A DNA stretch of 64,000 nucleotides from Jejuia sp040720935 (GTDB lineage: Bacteria; Bacteroidota; Bacteroidia; Flavobacteriales; Flavobacteriaceae). The notes beneath the pieces are model-generated. The model had not been told where the DNA came from, ran no database searches, and saw only the letters and a program-made list of their open reading frames with translations. Shown here one piece after another: positions 1 to 8,894 of this stretch. The DNA lies in NCBI RefSeq assembly GCF_040720935.1, contig NZ_JBFDAE010000010.1, positions 62,001 through 126,000 of the forward strand. Direction: 5' to 3'. Within the stretch, counting starts at the first letter, position 1, and every line of letters starts with the position of its first letter. The position numbers and the translations under genes were made by a program.

Positions 1-741
1 AAGAATTGAAGCTATTGAGATAGTTGCATTAAGCCTTCCATCAAGAAATGATTCGCTAATAGCAGATTTATTGGGTTCTACATACACCAAATCATTCTGG
101 GTAAGATAATAGACTGGTGAGTTAAATATTTCTTTATTAGTTAGGTCTATTCTTGTAAATGTTTTATTTCCATTGAAATCACGAATTACCATAACATTTT
201 TTCTTCTAGCTTTAGATTTTAAATCTCCTGCTAAAGCAAGTGCCTGAAGCAAAGTTACCCGCTCTCCAGAAACTTCGTATATACCTGGTCTGTTAACCTC
301 ACCGTGAACAGATATTCTAAAATTCAATATTCTTATATTAACAATAGGGTCTTTTAAATAATCCGCAAGCTTTTCTTTAAAAAGATTTTTTGCCTCTTCT
401 ACTGTAAGACCAATAATTTTAACTTTACCCAAAACAGGGTAATCTATATTTCCTTGTATGTCCACTAGATAATCAATATATTCAAGACCCCCATTTTGAG
501 ACCTTCCTTTAAGAAGATTAAAAGGTTTAACCGCTTCTAAATCAAAGGTAGAAACATATATACTTACAATGTCATTTACTTTAAATCGAGGCTCGAAGGT
601 GTCAGTATCCACTATGGTTTCAAAATCTTTAGCGTCTTGAAAATACACTACTTTTTTTCTGGATCCACATGAAGATAACAACAATGAAAAAACTATAAGA
701 CAACATAATGTGAATCTTTTTTTTGTAAAAAATGTATTCAT
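1..741 (-). CDS. Polysaccharide export lipoprotein, Wza-like (3' end outside window)
   Basis: The frame is open from an ATG at 741 to the window edge, so 247 residues are seen and the C-terminus is missing. The N-terminus is basic, then a hydrophobic stretch ends in LLSSC (Cys25), a lipoprotein signal. Residues about 45-130 fit the Poly_export domain (VDIQGNIDYPVLGKVKIIGLT region), followed by an SLBB-like segment with VHGEVNRPGIYEV. Proteins of this family form the outer-membrane channel that exports capsule or exopolysaccharide in Wzy-dependent systems. The Wzc-type partner would be expected beyond the left edge. It lies downstream of the dehydratase gene on the same strand, 147 bp away, with a strong hairpin between them. 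Family assignment is secure; the exact polymer exported is inference. Confidence 0.9.
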   Translation of the reverse strand, partial: MNTFFTKKRFTLCCLIVFSLLLSSCGSRKKVVYFQDAKDFETIVDTDTFEPRFKVNDIVSIYVSTFDLEAVKPFNLLKGRSQNGGLEYIDYLVDIQGNIDYPVLGKVKIIGLTVEEAKNLFKEKLADYLKDPIVNIRILNFRISVHGEVNRPGIYEVSGERVTLLQALALAGDLKSKARRKNVMVIRDFNGNKTFTRIDLTNKEIFNSPVYYLTQNDLVYVEPNKSAISESFLDGRLNATISIASIL

Positions 742-813
742 TTCAATAATTTATTTGGGGCTATAAAACATGAGTTAAGAATTATTTTGAAATAATTTCC
801 AAACTCCAAATCT

Positions 814-857
814 AGTCAATATAATGCTAATATCATATTATTAGCATTATATTGACT
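814..857. terminator. Perfect 19-bp hairpin between dehydratase and export gene
   Basis: Arms 814-832 and 839-857 are perfectly complementary with a 6-nt loop. The hairpin starts 32 bp beyond the stop of the upstream minus-strand dehydratase gene and ends 73 bp before the export lipoprotein start. No T-run follows on the minus strand, so it may be an attenuator or mRNA-stabilising structure, not a classic terminator. Confidence 0.55.
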
Positions 858-888
858 TAAATTTATATTTATCTAAAAAATAATTTTT

Positions 889-2847
889 CTATATTGACTT
901 GTATTCTATATTATTTGCAGAGTTATTTTCTCTAATACCTTTTGCTTTTTGATAGATTTTAACTCTTGAATCAAACTTCTCATATTCAGAGTTATTTGAC
1001 TTATATTCAGGAATTAAAGTCTTCATCTTCATTACGATATTATTATTTTGAAAACGATTTGTAATACATAGTTCCTCAATTTGAGCTTTAATTTTATCGT
1101 ATTCTAAATCACGCGTTTTACTTATCAATATCTTCTTGTGATACGTAGATAATGTATTTTCACCGTTCGCTAGAAGTTCTTCATAAAGCTTTTCTCCCGG
1201 TCTTAATCCTGTAATTTCAATATCAATATCTTCAGGGTATTTTAATCCTGACAGTTTAATCATATTTTTTGCAAGATCAAAAATCTTAACAGATTCTCCC
1301 ATATCAAATATAAAAATCTCTCCTCCTTTACCCATAGTCCCTGCTTCTAGAACGAGACGAGAAGCTTCAGGAATAGTCATAAAATATCTAGTAATCTCCC
1401 TGTCTGTTAAAGTTAACGGACCACCTTTTTCTATTTGTTTCTTAAATAATGGAATAACAGATCCATTAGAACCTAATACATTACCAAAACGCGTTGTAAT
1501 AAACTTAGTTTTGCTTTCTTTTTGTAAACAAGAAATATACATTTCTGCCATTCTTTTTGTTGCTCCCATTACACTTGTTGGGTTTACAGCTTTATCTGTT
1601 GAAACAAAAACAAACTTTTTGATATTATAGCGAGATGCTGTATCTGCTAATAACTTAGTTCCATTTACATTAATTTTAATCGCCTCATAGGGTGATTTTT
1701 CCATTAATGGCACATGTTTGTAAGCTGCTGCATGAAAAACCATTGTAGGCGCATGTTCTTGAAAAATACTATCAATTCGTAAACCATCTCTAATATCAGC
1801 TACAATTGCTACAAAATTCGTTTTGTTATTTCTAACTAATTCTTGTTGCAAATCGTAAAGAGCTGATTCTGCTTGATCTATTAAAACTAATTTTCTAGCA
1901 TCAAAATTAGCCAATTGCTTTACCAATTCGCTACCAATAGAGCCAGCTGCACCGGTAACAACAATAGTTTCGCCATTAAACTCATTTAATAAATTAGGGT
2001 TATCTATACTAATTGGAGCTCGGCCTAATAAGTCTTCAACTTCAAACTTTTTAATTTGATTCGTATTTAATTCTCCATTAATCCAACTTTCAAATGGAGG
2101 TACTTTTTTAATCGTTATATCGTAATTAATTAAACTGTCCACAAGTGAAATTAACCTGCTTGAGTCTATACTTTGAGAAGCTATAATAATTTCATCAATA
2201 CCATTGGCAGAAACAAAATCATGGTTTAGTTTTTCAAGTGTAAAAATCGGTGTTCCGTTAATTAACTTACCTTGTTTTTGCTCATTATCATCCATAAAAC
2301 AAACTATGTTGTAGCTTACTTTAGTGTTGTTCAATAATGCATTGTAAGTGATAATTCCAGAATCTCCTGCACCATAAATGATAATGTTTTTAGTAGATAA
2401 TAACTGAAACTTTAATTGCTTGTATAAAATTTTGAATAATAATCTAGATCCAGCTAAAGCAACAAAACTAAATAGTGCATGAGTAACAATAATTGACTTT
2501 GGAATTGTAAACTCAGGAATTAAATTTGTAACTCTATTTGTTAAAACGAATAAAATAGACAAAACGGCCATAGATACAACCGCCTTAAATACGTTCATAA
2601 CATCTGTAAATCCAGTATGGCGAATAACACTTTTGAAAGAACCAACTGCTAAAAAGCTAATGGATGCAATAAAAAGAATCAAAGGAATCTGAATTGCTAA
2701 TTGACTTGAATCAAAATCAAAAGTAAAGTTAAATCTTACACAATAAGCTAACACAAAAGTGCTTAAAATGATTGATAAATCAATACCAAAAACAAGCCAT
2801 TTTGAGGCATATTTTTGTGAGTAGTGGGTAAAGTAGTTTTTTATCAT
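889..2847 (-). CDS. FlaA1/WbpM-type membrane UDP-sugar 4,6-dehydratase
   Basis: This 652-residue protein belongs to the long FlaA1/CapD/WbpM/PglF family, which converts UDP-GlcNAc to UDP-4-keto-6-deoxy sugars at the inner membrane. Four membrane helices occupy residues 1-140. A first Rossmann-like domain follows (YGAGDSG near 158-164), then the catalytic SDR domain with TGAAGSIG at 298-305. Where classic SDRs have Tyr-x3-Lys, this one has Met427-x3-Lys431 after STDKAVNPTS, the Ser/Met/Lys arrangement known for WbpM-like enzymes. The start ATG overlaps the stop of the upstream aminotransferase (ATGA), so the two are translationally coupled. With that aminotransferase it could make UDP-4-amino-4,6-dideoxy-GlcNAc, the bacillosamine precursor. 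No acetyltransferase is adjacent. Confidence 0.92.
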   Translation of the reverse strand: MIKNYFTHYSQKYASKWLVFGIDLSIILSTFVLAYCVRFNFTFDFDSSQLAIQIPLILFIASISFLAVGSFKSVIRHTGFTDVMNVFKAVVSMAVLSILFVLTNRVTNLIPEFTIPKSIIVTHALFSFVALAGSRLLFKILYKQLKFQLLSTKNIIIYGAGDSGIITYNALLNNTKVSYNIVCFMDDNEQKQGKLINGTPIFTLEKLNHDFVSANGIDEIIIASQSIDSSRLISLVDSLINYDITIKKVPPFESWINGELNTNQIKKFEVEDLLGRAPISIDNPNLLNEFNGETIVVTGAAGSIGSELVKQLANFDARKLVLIDQAESALYDLQQELVRNNKTNFVAIVADIRDGLRIDSIFQEHAPTMVFHAAAYKHVPLMEKSPYEAIKINVNGTKLLADTASRYNIKKFVFVSTDKAVNPTSVMGATKRMAEMYISCLQKESKTKFITTRFGNVLGSNGSVIPLFKKQIEKGGPLTLTDREITRYFMTIPEASRLVLEAGTMGKGGEIFIFDMGESVKIFDLAKNMIKLSGLKYPEDIDIEITGLRPGEKLYEELLANGENTLSTYHKKILISKTRDLEYDKIKAQIEELCITNRFQNNNIVMKMKTLIPEYKSNNSEYEKFDSRVKIYQKAKGIRENNSANNIEYKSI

Positions 2848-3974
2848 GGGTTTGGGATTTTTGATATTATATTTGAAATTCTTTCTAATTCATTTAAAGT
2901 TAAGTTTGAGCCACTAGGTAAACACAGCCCTCTATCAAATAAATCTTCAGAAGTTCCATTACTAAAATGTAATTTATTTTTAAATACTGGTTGAACGTGC
3001 ATTGGTTTCCAAAGGGGTCTTGATTCTATATCGTCTTTTAAAAGCTCCAGACGTATTTTTTCGCGCATCTCGAAAGAAGGTGTTAAAATACAAGTTATCC
3101 ATCTGTTACTATAAAAACCGTTTGGCTCTTCTAAAAATTCTATATGCTCTAATTTTCCTAAATTTTCTTTATAAAACTCGAAATTTTTGCGTCTAGCATT
3201 AACTCTTTCATCTAAAACCTGCATTTGTCCCCTCCCAATACCGGCCAATACATTACTCATTCTGTAATTGTAACCAACTGTAGAATGCTCGTAGTGAGGT
3301 GCATTATCTCTAGCCTGTGTAGATAAAAATATAGCGCGCTTTTTATAATCTTCATTAGCGGCAACGAGCGCACCACCTCCCGAAGTTGTAATTATTTTAT
3401 TTCCATTAAACGATAATATTCCTAGAGTACCTAAAGTGCTACAAGGCTGGTTGAAGTAATAACTACCAAATGCTTCGGCACTATCTTCTACAACCGGAAT
3501 ATTATATTTTTCTGCTATAGCGTTTATTTCTTTTGCTTTATACGGCATTCCATATAAATGAACCGCAATAATTGCCTTTGGCTTTTTATATTTTTCAATT
3601 CTATCTTTAATAGCTATCTCAAGAAGTTCTGGAGACATGTTCCAAGTTTCTTTTTCACTATCAATAAATACAGGTGTTGCTCCTAAATACATAATTGGAT
3701 TTGCAGAAGCTGAAAACGTAAAACTCTGACATAATACTTCATCTCCTCTTGTTACATTAAGCAACTCTAATGCCAAATGTATTGAAGCAGTTCCAGAACT
3801 TAAGGCTGCAACGTGTTTGTTACCTCCAAGATAATTATTAATATCATTCTCGAAACCATCAACGTTAGGGCCAAGTGGCGCTATCCAATTGGTGTTAAAC
3901 GCCTCTTCAACAAAACTGCGTTCTGTTCCTCCCATATGTGGAGACGATAAATATATTTTCGTTTTTGTAAGCAT
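2844..3974 (-). CDS. DegT/DnrJ/EryC1/StrS-type sugar aminotransferase (PglE-like)
   Basis: A PLP-dependent aminotransferase of 376 residues, the usual family length. The N-terminus has the typical IYLSSPHMGG start; the SSGTASIHLAL phosphate-binding region is at 59-69. Asp164 (VVEDSAEA) should contact the pyridine nitrogen, and Lys193 in FNGNKI is the Schiff-base lysine. Such enzymes transfer an amino group from glutamate to the C4 keto group of a UDP-4-keto-6-deoxy sugar in the cytoplasm. It is first in a two-gene minus-strand operon and overlaps the dehydratase by 4 bp, which matches the PglF-PglE order of reactions. The actual sugar isomer cannot be told from sequence. Confidence 0.92.
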   Translation of the reverse strand: MLTKTKIYLSSPHMGGTERSFVEEAFNTNWIAPLGPNVDGFENDINNYLGGNKHVAALSSGTASIHLALELLNVTRGDEVLCQSFTFSASANPIMYLGATPVFIDSEKETWNMSPELLEIAIKDRIEKYKKPKAIIAVHLYGMPYKAKEINAIAEKYNIPVVEDSAEAFGSYYFNQPCSTLGTLGILSFNGNKIITTSGGGALVAANEDYKKRAIFLSTQARDNAPHYEHSTVGYNYRMSNVLAGIGRGQMQVLDERVNARRKNFEFYKENLGKLEHIEFLEEPNGFYSNRWITCILTPSFEMREKIRLELLKDDIESRPLWKPMHVQPVFKNKLHFSNGTSEDLFDRGLCLPSGSNLTLNELERISNIISKIPNP

Positions 3975-4512
3975 AAATTTTCAATCTATATTAAAAAACC
4001 AAATTATTTGGTCCAATATATTTCTCCAGCTTAATATTCGTATTGTTATGATTCCCCCAAATAGAAAAGAAGTCAAAATCAATAATTAATATTCAAAACT
4101 TTCAAAACTTTAATATGTAAAAGCTACTATATACAATCAATATCCTATTGAGGGAATAGAAAAGTTATATATTATTCACAATTACAGTTAAAATCAATAT
4201 TTTGCTACTAATCAATTTAACTTTGTGTTTTACGGTGTAAATTTAATAATTGTTTTAATTGCACAGGTGTAGAATTTACATAATTCGCTAAAAGCATAAT
4301 TAAAATCGGCTAACTGCATAGCGAATTATTTTGGTGGATAATCTTGACATATCGTCGATTGTTTCTACTTCAAAATATGCTTGAAATGGCAAACTTTTTA
4401 AGTAAAGCGCTATATATCATGTAAAAAACAAGTAATTAATTGATATCACTAAGATGAAGTAAAATTTTACGGTATAATTTTTCAGAAAAACACTTAGAAT
4501 AACGCTAAGTCA

Positions 4513-4722
4513 CTAGTGTCCACTAAAAAGACAAAAAGACCACTTCGTTACAAGACATAAGACGTAAGACTTTCCCAACTTGCTAAAAAAAAGCACGTTA
4601 TAAAATATACCTATTGATTTTTTTGTAATATTCATTGAAATCGACACGACATCAAAAAAGGATATAAAGTGTTTTTTATCAAGTTTTTACATAGATTTCT
4701 TATTGATTTAAGTGGACACTAG
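4513..4722. repeat. MITE-like element with 12-bp terminal inverted repeats
   Basis: CTAGTGTCCACT at 4513-4524 is exactly inverted as AGTGGACACTAG at 4711-4722. The 210-bp interval has no coding capacity. CTAAGT lies close outside both ends, but not directly abutting, so a target duplication is uncertain. It could be a MITE or the two ends of an internally deleted insertion sequence. Confidence 0.5.
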
Positions 4723-4793
4723 CAACCCTAAGTGTATTTATAAAAAGTTTAGCAAACTATTAAATAGCCAGAAGGATTGTAAATAAACTAGTC

Positions 4794-4873
4794 GGGGCAA
4801 GCCCACGGGAATTAAAATTCCAAAAAAGAAAAAACTAAATTCCAAAAAGAAAAACGAGGCAAGCCTCGGGGTA
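4794..4873 (+). repeat. Dispersed repeat, copy 1
   Basis: The stretch begins GGGGCAAGCCCACG and ends ACGAGGCAAGCCTCGGGG with an A-rich core. It matches 43135-43221 in inverted orientation with scattered differences in the core. The two GCAAGCC-containing ends are the best conserved parts. Confidence 0.6.
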
Positions 4874-5259
4874 TTAAACCCTAAAAAATAAATAATCCCT
4901 AAATTATATTGGTGGACAAGTTTAAATTTTTCTCAACACTTCCAATATTCTTGTGCAATTTGCATTTAAGTTTTTCATAATTAAATTTTTTATGACTAAA
5001 ACAAATTACTGGTTATCAGCAAAATGAACAACTTTTTTTATTCTAAATCATAATTCACAAGGGGTAATTTAAATTTCTTTTGTAACAGATCAATATAGAA
5101 TAATTACTATTAGGGAAGAAAGAAAATAAAAAATATTGCGAATTGAAATACTTTCTAATTTCGGGAATATATTACTTCATAAAGAGAGTGAATATGTGCC
5201 ATGTAGCACCACAAGTTATCAAAAAACTCGTTATACTACCAAAATTGTCTATCTACAAA

Positions 5260-5297
5260 AATACCATTGGCGTATTTATAAATACGCCAATGGTATT
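5260..5297 (-). terminator. Perfect 38-bp palindrome ending the lyase transcript
   Basis: Arms 5260-5278 and 5279-5297 are perfectly complementary. On the minus strand the structure lies 64 bp past the stop of the lyase gene and is followed by TTTTTG, which fits a factor-independent terminator. Confidence 0.75.
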
Positions 5298-5360
5298 AAT
5301 TGATTAGCATTTAGACAAAAAACTAAAAGAACTAACTTTTTAAATTTATCTACTTATCTA

Positions 5361-7235
5361 CTAATATAAAAACTCCTCTAAATTAGTATAGCCATCTCCA
5401 TCTTTATCTTCACTGCTATCATTGACATTTGGATCGAATCCCATAGAAACTTCCCATACATTTGGCATACCATCCTTGTCCGTATCATAACCTTCGGGGC
5501 GTGTGTTTCTTGGGGTAGCAGGAATAGAAACATTTGCTCTTCCAGATTTATCATAAAGATTTGCTGCCGACCCTGTTCTTTTTGCCGAACCATCGTCTTT
5601 TACTAAAGCAACCGCTTCTATATCTAAAGCATCTCTATAAAATCCAACTGAACCATCAGCATTTAGATATTGAGAAGCTCCTACCGTTGGTAACAATTCT
5701 GCTTTTAGGCTTTCATTATCTAAAATAGTTGGTGCTATTCCTTTTAAAGCTAGTTGAGAATTAGCGAGCCACCCTAACTTTACTGGTTTTGTTGCAGTTG
5801 ATGGAAAGCTAGACCATGCAGAGCTTTCATCTGTATTTTCATCATAACCACTTAACGAATAAGCATTTAAAATATCTTGGTCTATATGATTATATCTACT
5901 CCAAATTTGGGGACTTGATGTACCGTTTCCTGTTGAAACTTTATGAATACCTTGACCGGTGCCACCTGAACTAGCTACAGTATTATTTCCCGATTGATAG
6001 TAATTACCTATTAAGTTTAAAGTAAAACTTTCCGAAGATACAGAGGCATCTAAACGCAATGTCCTATATCGCCAATTGTGTATTAAATTATTAATAACAT
6101 CTAATTTTACAGCCCCATTTGTTTTTGGAAATCTATGACTTGTATTCGATATTACATTTCTTAATATGGAAAACTCTCCACTTCCGCTAGTAGGTGTTCC
6201 TCCTAAAAGTATTCCTGTTTTACATTCATAAAGTAAGCAATTTTGAATGGTTATATTTCCGTCATTTTGACTTGAATCAAAATCAATAGATTCATCACCA
6301 CCCAAAGCAAAAGAACAATGGTCAATAATAACATTCGAGCATTGTGGCATTGTTATACAATCACCCGTTTGGCTTGCTGAACCGTTTCTAAACCTAATAT
6401 TTTTAATTATTATATTATCAGCAAAACTAATATATATTCTAGAACCCGTAAGTGTTATTCCACCTTCTGGTGCTGTATGACCTGCAATGGTAAAATTACC
6501 AGAACCAGCACTTAAATTTGATGTGTGGTTTATTTCGCCAGAGACATCAAAAACAATAATCCTAGGATAAGTTTGGGCTAGAGCATCTCTTAAACTTCCT
6601 GGGCCACTATCGTTTAAGTTTGTTACATGAATAACTTCACCACCTCTACCACCAGTTGCGTTTGCTCCAGCTCCATAAGCAGTCGGAAATGCTTTTAATT
6701 CGGTTGCAATATCATCCACAATTTCCACAACTTCCTCAACGACTATAGTAACAATCGCCGTACTACAATTTTCAGGAGTAGCGGCATCACATAAAGTATA
6801 TTCAAAAGAATCAATTCCAAAATAATCAGGATTTGGTGTATATAAGATAATATCATCCATCGGATTATCTGGAGTATTATTATCATTCAGGCTTAAAATA
6901 CCATTAGCTGGATCAGTTCTTGATATTGTTGCTACACTTGTGAGATTTTTATCATTAATATGAACATCTAATTGTAGCTCTGTATTTTCAAGAGTTGTAT
7001 AATTATCGGCAATAGCTTCAGGAGCTGGCAGCTGGTTTTCATCTTCATTATTTGGTTCTTCTTCTTCTTCTTCTTCTGGAATTTCTTCAATTAATAAATT
7101 TTCTTCAACAACATAAATCTCCTCATTATTGCATGAGGGTAAGAACAAGGCTAGAAATAGAAGGATAATCAAAACTTTAAAATTTGGAAGTAGGGTAAGC
7201 AATAATCGTAGGTTAAGCGGTAATAGGTTTTTCAT
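5361..7235 (-). CDS. Pectate-lyase-like beta-helix lipoprotein
   Basis: A 624-residue secreted protein. A hydrophobic signal ends in the lipobox LPSC (Cys35), followed by a Glu-rich linker (about 45-68). Residues about 72-168 look like a Big_9/cadherin-like Ig domain (EAIADNYTTLENTEL start, YTPNPDYFG core). The main part, about 180-560, begins AFPTAYGAGANATGG and carries NDSGPGSLRDAL and repeated N-I-I-I-x-N turns of a right-handed parallel beta-helix, as in PL1-type pectate lyase relatives. The C-terminus has Asp-rich calcium-binding repeats (DTDKDGMPNVWE, DKDGDGYTNLEEF). It probably acts at the outer membrane or cell surface on uronic-acid polymers. Its place inside an exopolysaccharide locus suggests trimming or release of the cell's own polymer, though a feeding role is possible. 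Confidence 0.82.
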   Translation of the reverse strand: MKNLLPLNLRLLLTLLPNFKVLIILLFLALFLPSCNNEEIYVVEENLLIEEIPEEEEEEEPNNEDENQLPAPEAIADNYTTLENTELQLDVHINDKNLTSVATISRTDPANGILSLNDNNTPDNPMDDIILYTPNPDYFGIDSFEYTLCDAATPENCSTAIVTIVVEEVVEIVDDIATELKAFPTAYGAGANATGGRGGEVIHVTNLNDSGPGSLRDALAQTYPRIIVFDVSGEINHTSNLSAGSGNFTIAGHTAPEGGITLTGSRIYISFADNIIIKNIRFRNGSASQTGDCITMPQCSNVIIDHCSFALGGDESIDFDSSQNDGNITIQNCLLYECKTGILLGGTPTSGSGEFSILRNVISNTSHRFPKTNGAVKLDVINNLIHNWRYRTLRLDASVSSESFTLNLIGNYYQSGNNTVASSGGTGQGIHKVSTGNGTSSPQIWSRYNHIDQDILNAYSLSGYDENTDESSAWSSFPSTATKPVKLGWLANSQLALKGIAPTILDNESLKAELLPTVGASQYLNADGSVGFYRDALDIEAVALVKDDGSAKRTGSAANLYDKSGRANVSIPATPRNTRPEGYDTDKDGMPNVWEVSMGFDPNVNDSSEDKDGDGYTNLEEFLY

Positions 7236-7712
7236 TGTAAAGTATTTTATATTGGGGTTTGCAAATATACATACTTAAAAACGATTATTTCTGCATTTCA
7301 TCGAAAAGCAGCTAATTTTTAACAAAAAAAAATTCATAAAGCGCTTTTTATCTAAAATAAACGCACTTCATCGAACCATATACGATTTTTAATAAAAAAA
7401 ACCCTACATAAATTATTTCATCGATTTTTAAGTAATTAAGTCTATATACGTCAACTTTAAAATAAAAGACCACGATAATATAAATTTTATATCGAGTTAT
7501 AAATATTGGGACATCTTAAAACAGTTAAGTAGTTGATTTATATATTATTAACTATTTATAATAACTCAAAATAAATTTAAATTTTCATAAAAAAAAGCAA
7601 TAATTTGTTTTTTAACAATCATTTTTATCGATAAATAAAATCTTTAACACTTTTTAGCTTAATATCAATAAAATTTTCATCTTTGCTGCGCTATTAAACA
7701 ATTTTAAATACT
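7236..7712. other. Divergent intergenic region (477 bp)
   Basis: Very AT-rich DNA between the divergent lyase and epimerase genes. Apart from the -7 element of the lyase, repeated motifs such as TTCATCGA and ATCGAT are seen at several places. Nothing else is recognisable. Confidence 0.5.
7262..7269 (-). promoter_or_regulatory. -7 promoter element of the lyase gene
   Basis: The minus strand reads TATATTTG, an exact match to the Bacteroidota TAnnTTTG element, 27-34 bp upstream of the ATG at 7235. No clear TTG box was found at the proper distance. Confidence 0.5.
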
Positions 7713-8735
7713 ATGAAAATACTTGTTACTGGAGCCGCTGGATTTATTGGCTTTTACACATCAAAAATTTTATTAAATAACGGACATACTGTTGTTGGCC
7801 TTGATAATATTAATGACTATTACGACACCAATCTTAAGTTTGATAGGTTGAAGGAATTAGGTATAGATAATAACGAGGCTTCAGAATTTAACACGACATG
7901 CAAAAGTAAAACAGATAACAGTTTTTCATTTGTAAGAATGAATTTAGAGAATCGTGAAGCCCTTCCAAAGCTTTTTAAGACAGAAAATTTTGATGTAGTA
8001 TGTAACCTAGCAGCACAAGCAGGCGTAAGATATAGTCTAGAAAACCCGGAGTCTTATGTAGATTCTAATTTAGTTGGTTTTCTAAATATTTTGGAGTGTT
8101 GTAGAAATTTTGATATAAAACATTTGGTTTACGCAAGCAGCTCTAGTGTTTATGGTTTAAACAAAAAAATACCTTTCTCAACTGATGATAATGTGGATAA
8201 CCCAATCAGTTTATATGCTGCCACTAAGAAGAGTAACGAATTAATGGCGCATACTTATAGTCATTTATTCAAAATCCCAACAACAGGTCTGCGTTTCTTT
8301 ACAGTATATGGCCCTTGGGGAAGACCAGATATGGCTATGTTTTTATTTACTGATGCCATAGTTAACAATAAACCTATAAAAGTTTTCAATTACGGTAAAA
8401 TGGAACGTGATTTTACATTTATTGATGATATTGTTGAGGGCGTGGTTAGAATTCTTGAACACCCTAATAAAGAACGTATTGAAAAAAACGATTTATACAA
8501 AGTATATAATATAGGTAACAATAACTCTGTAAAGTTATTGGATTTTATAAAAGAGATAGAATTGAACCTTGAAACCGAAGCAGAAAAAAACATGCTTCCA
8601 ATACAGCCAGGTGATGTTGAACGTACTTGGGCAAATGTGGACGATTTAATTAATGACTACGATTATAAACCAAATACCTCTATTAAACACGGTGTAAAAG
8701 CATTTGTTGACTGGTATAAAAATTATTACAAATAG
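7713..8735 (+). CDS. UDP-glucuronate 4-epimerase-like SDR
   Basis: An extended SDR of 340 residues. The NAD-binding motif GAAGFIG is at residues 7-13 and the catalytic pair Tyr168-x3-Lys172 lies in SLYAATKKSNE, with ASSSSVYG before it. The LDNINDYYD sequence after the first beta strand and the GLRFFTVYGPWGRPDMA segment are characteristic of the CapI/LpsL group, which interconverts UDP-GlcA and UDP-GalA in the cytoplasm. An extra stretch of about 20 residues at 50-70 is not in all relatives. It starts the plus-strand sugar-nucleotide block; the UDP-glucose dehydrogenase at 10156 would supply its substrate. Confidence 0.88.
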   Translation: MKILVTGAAGFIGFYTSKILLNNGHTVVGLDNINDYYDTNLKFDRLKELGIDNNEASEFNTTCKSKTDNSFSFVRMNLENREALPKLFKTENFDVVCNLAAQAGVRYSLENPESYVDSNLVGFLNILECCRNFDIKHLVYASSSSVYGLNKKIPFSTDDNVDNPISLYAATKKSNELMAHTYSHLFKIPTTGLRFFTVYGPWGRPDMAMFLFTDAIVNNKPIKVFNYGKMERDFTFIDDIVEGVVRILEHPNKERIEKNDLYKVYNIGNNNSVKLLDFIKEIELNLETEAEKNMLPIQPGDVERTWANVDDLINDYDYKPNTSIKHGVKAFVDWYKNYYK

Positions 8736-8894
8736 TTTATAATTAGTTGAATACCTTCTTTTTATCGATTAAACTCATTTAAAATTTATTACAATGATTT
8801 TCATCGTAAAAAACATCAACTTAGTATAATAATCGTTAGTGTTTGAATATTTTTTCACATATTTGTGCCTGCTATTAAAATAAACCCAAATTGA

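Larger units (their letters stand above)
3975..5360. other. 1.4-kb gene-free, AT-rich region with repeats
   Basis: No convincing coding frame was seen on either strand. It holds a MITE-like element (4513-4722), one copy of a dispersed repeat shared with 43.1-43.2 kb (4794-4873), and a perfect palindromic terminator (5260-5297). It looks like a site of past insertions at the left border of the main sugar locus. Confidence 0.6.
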
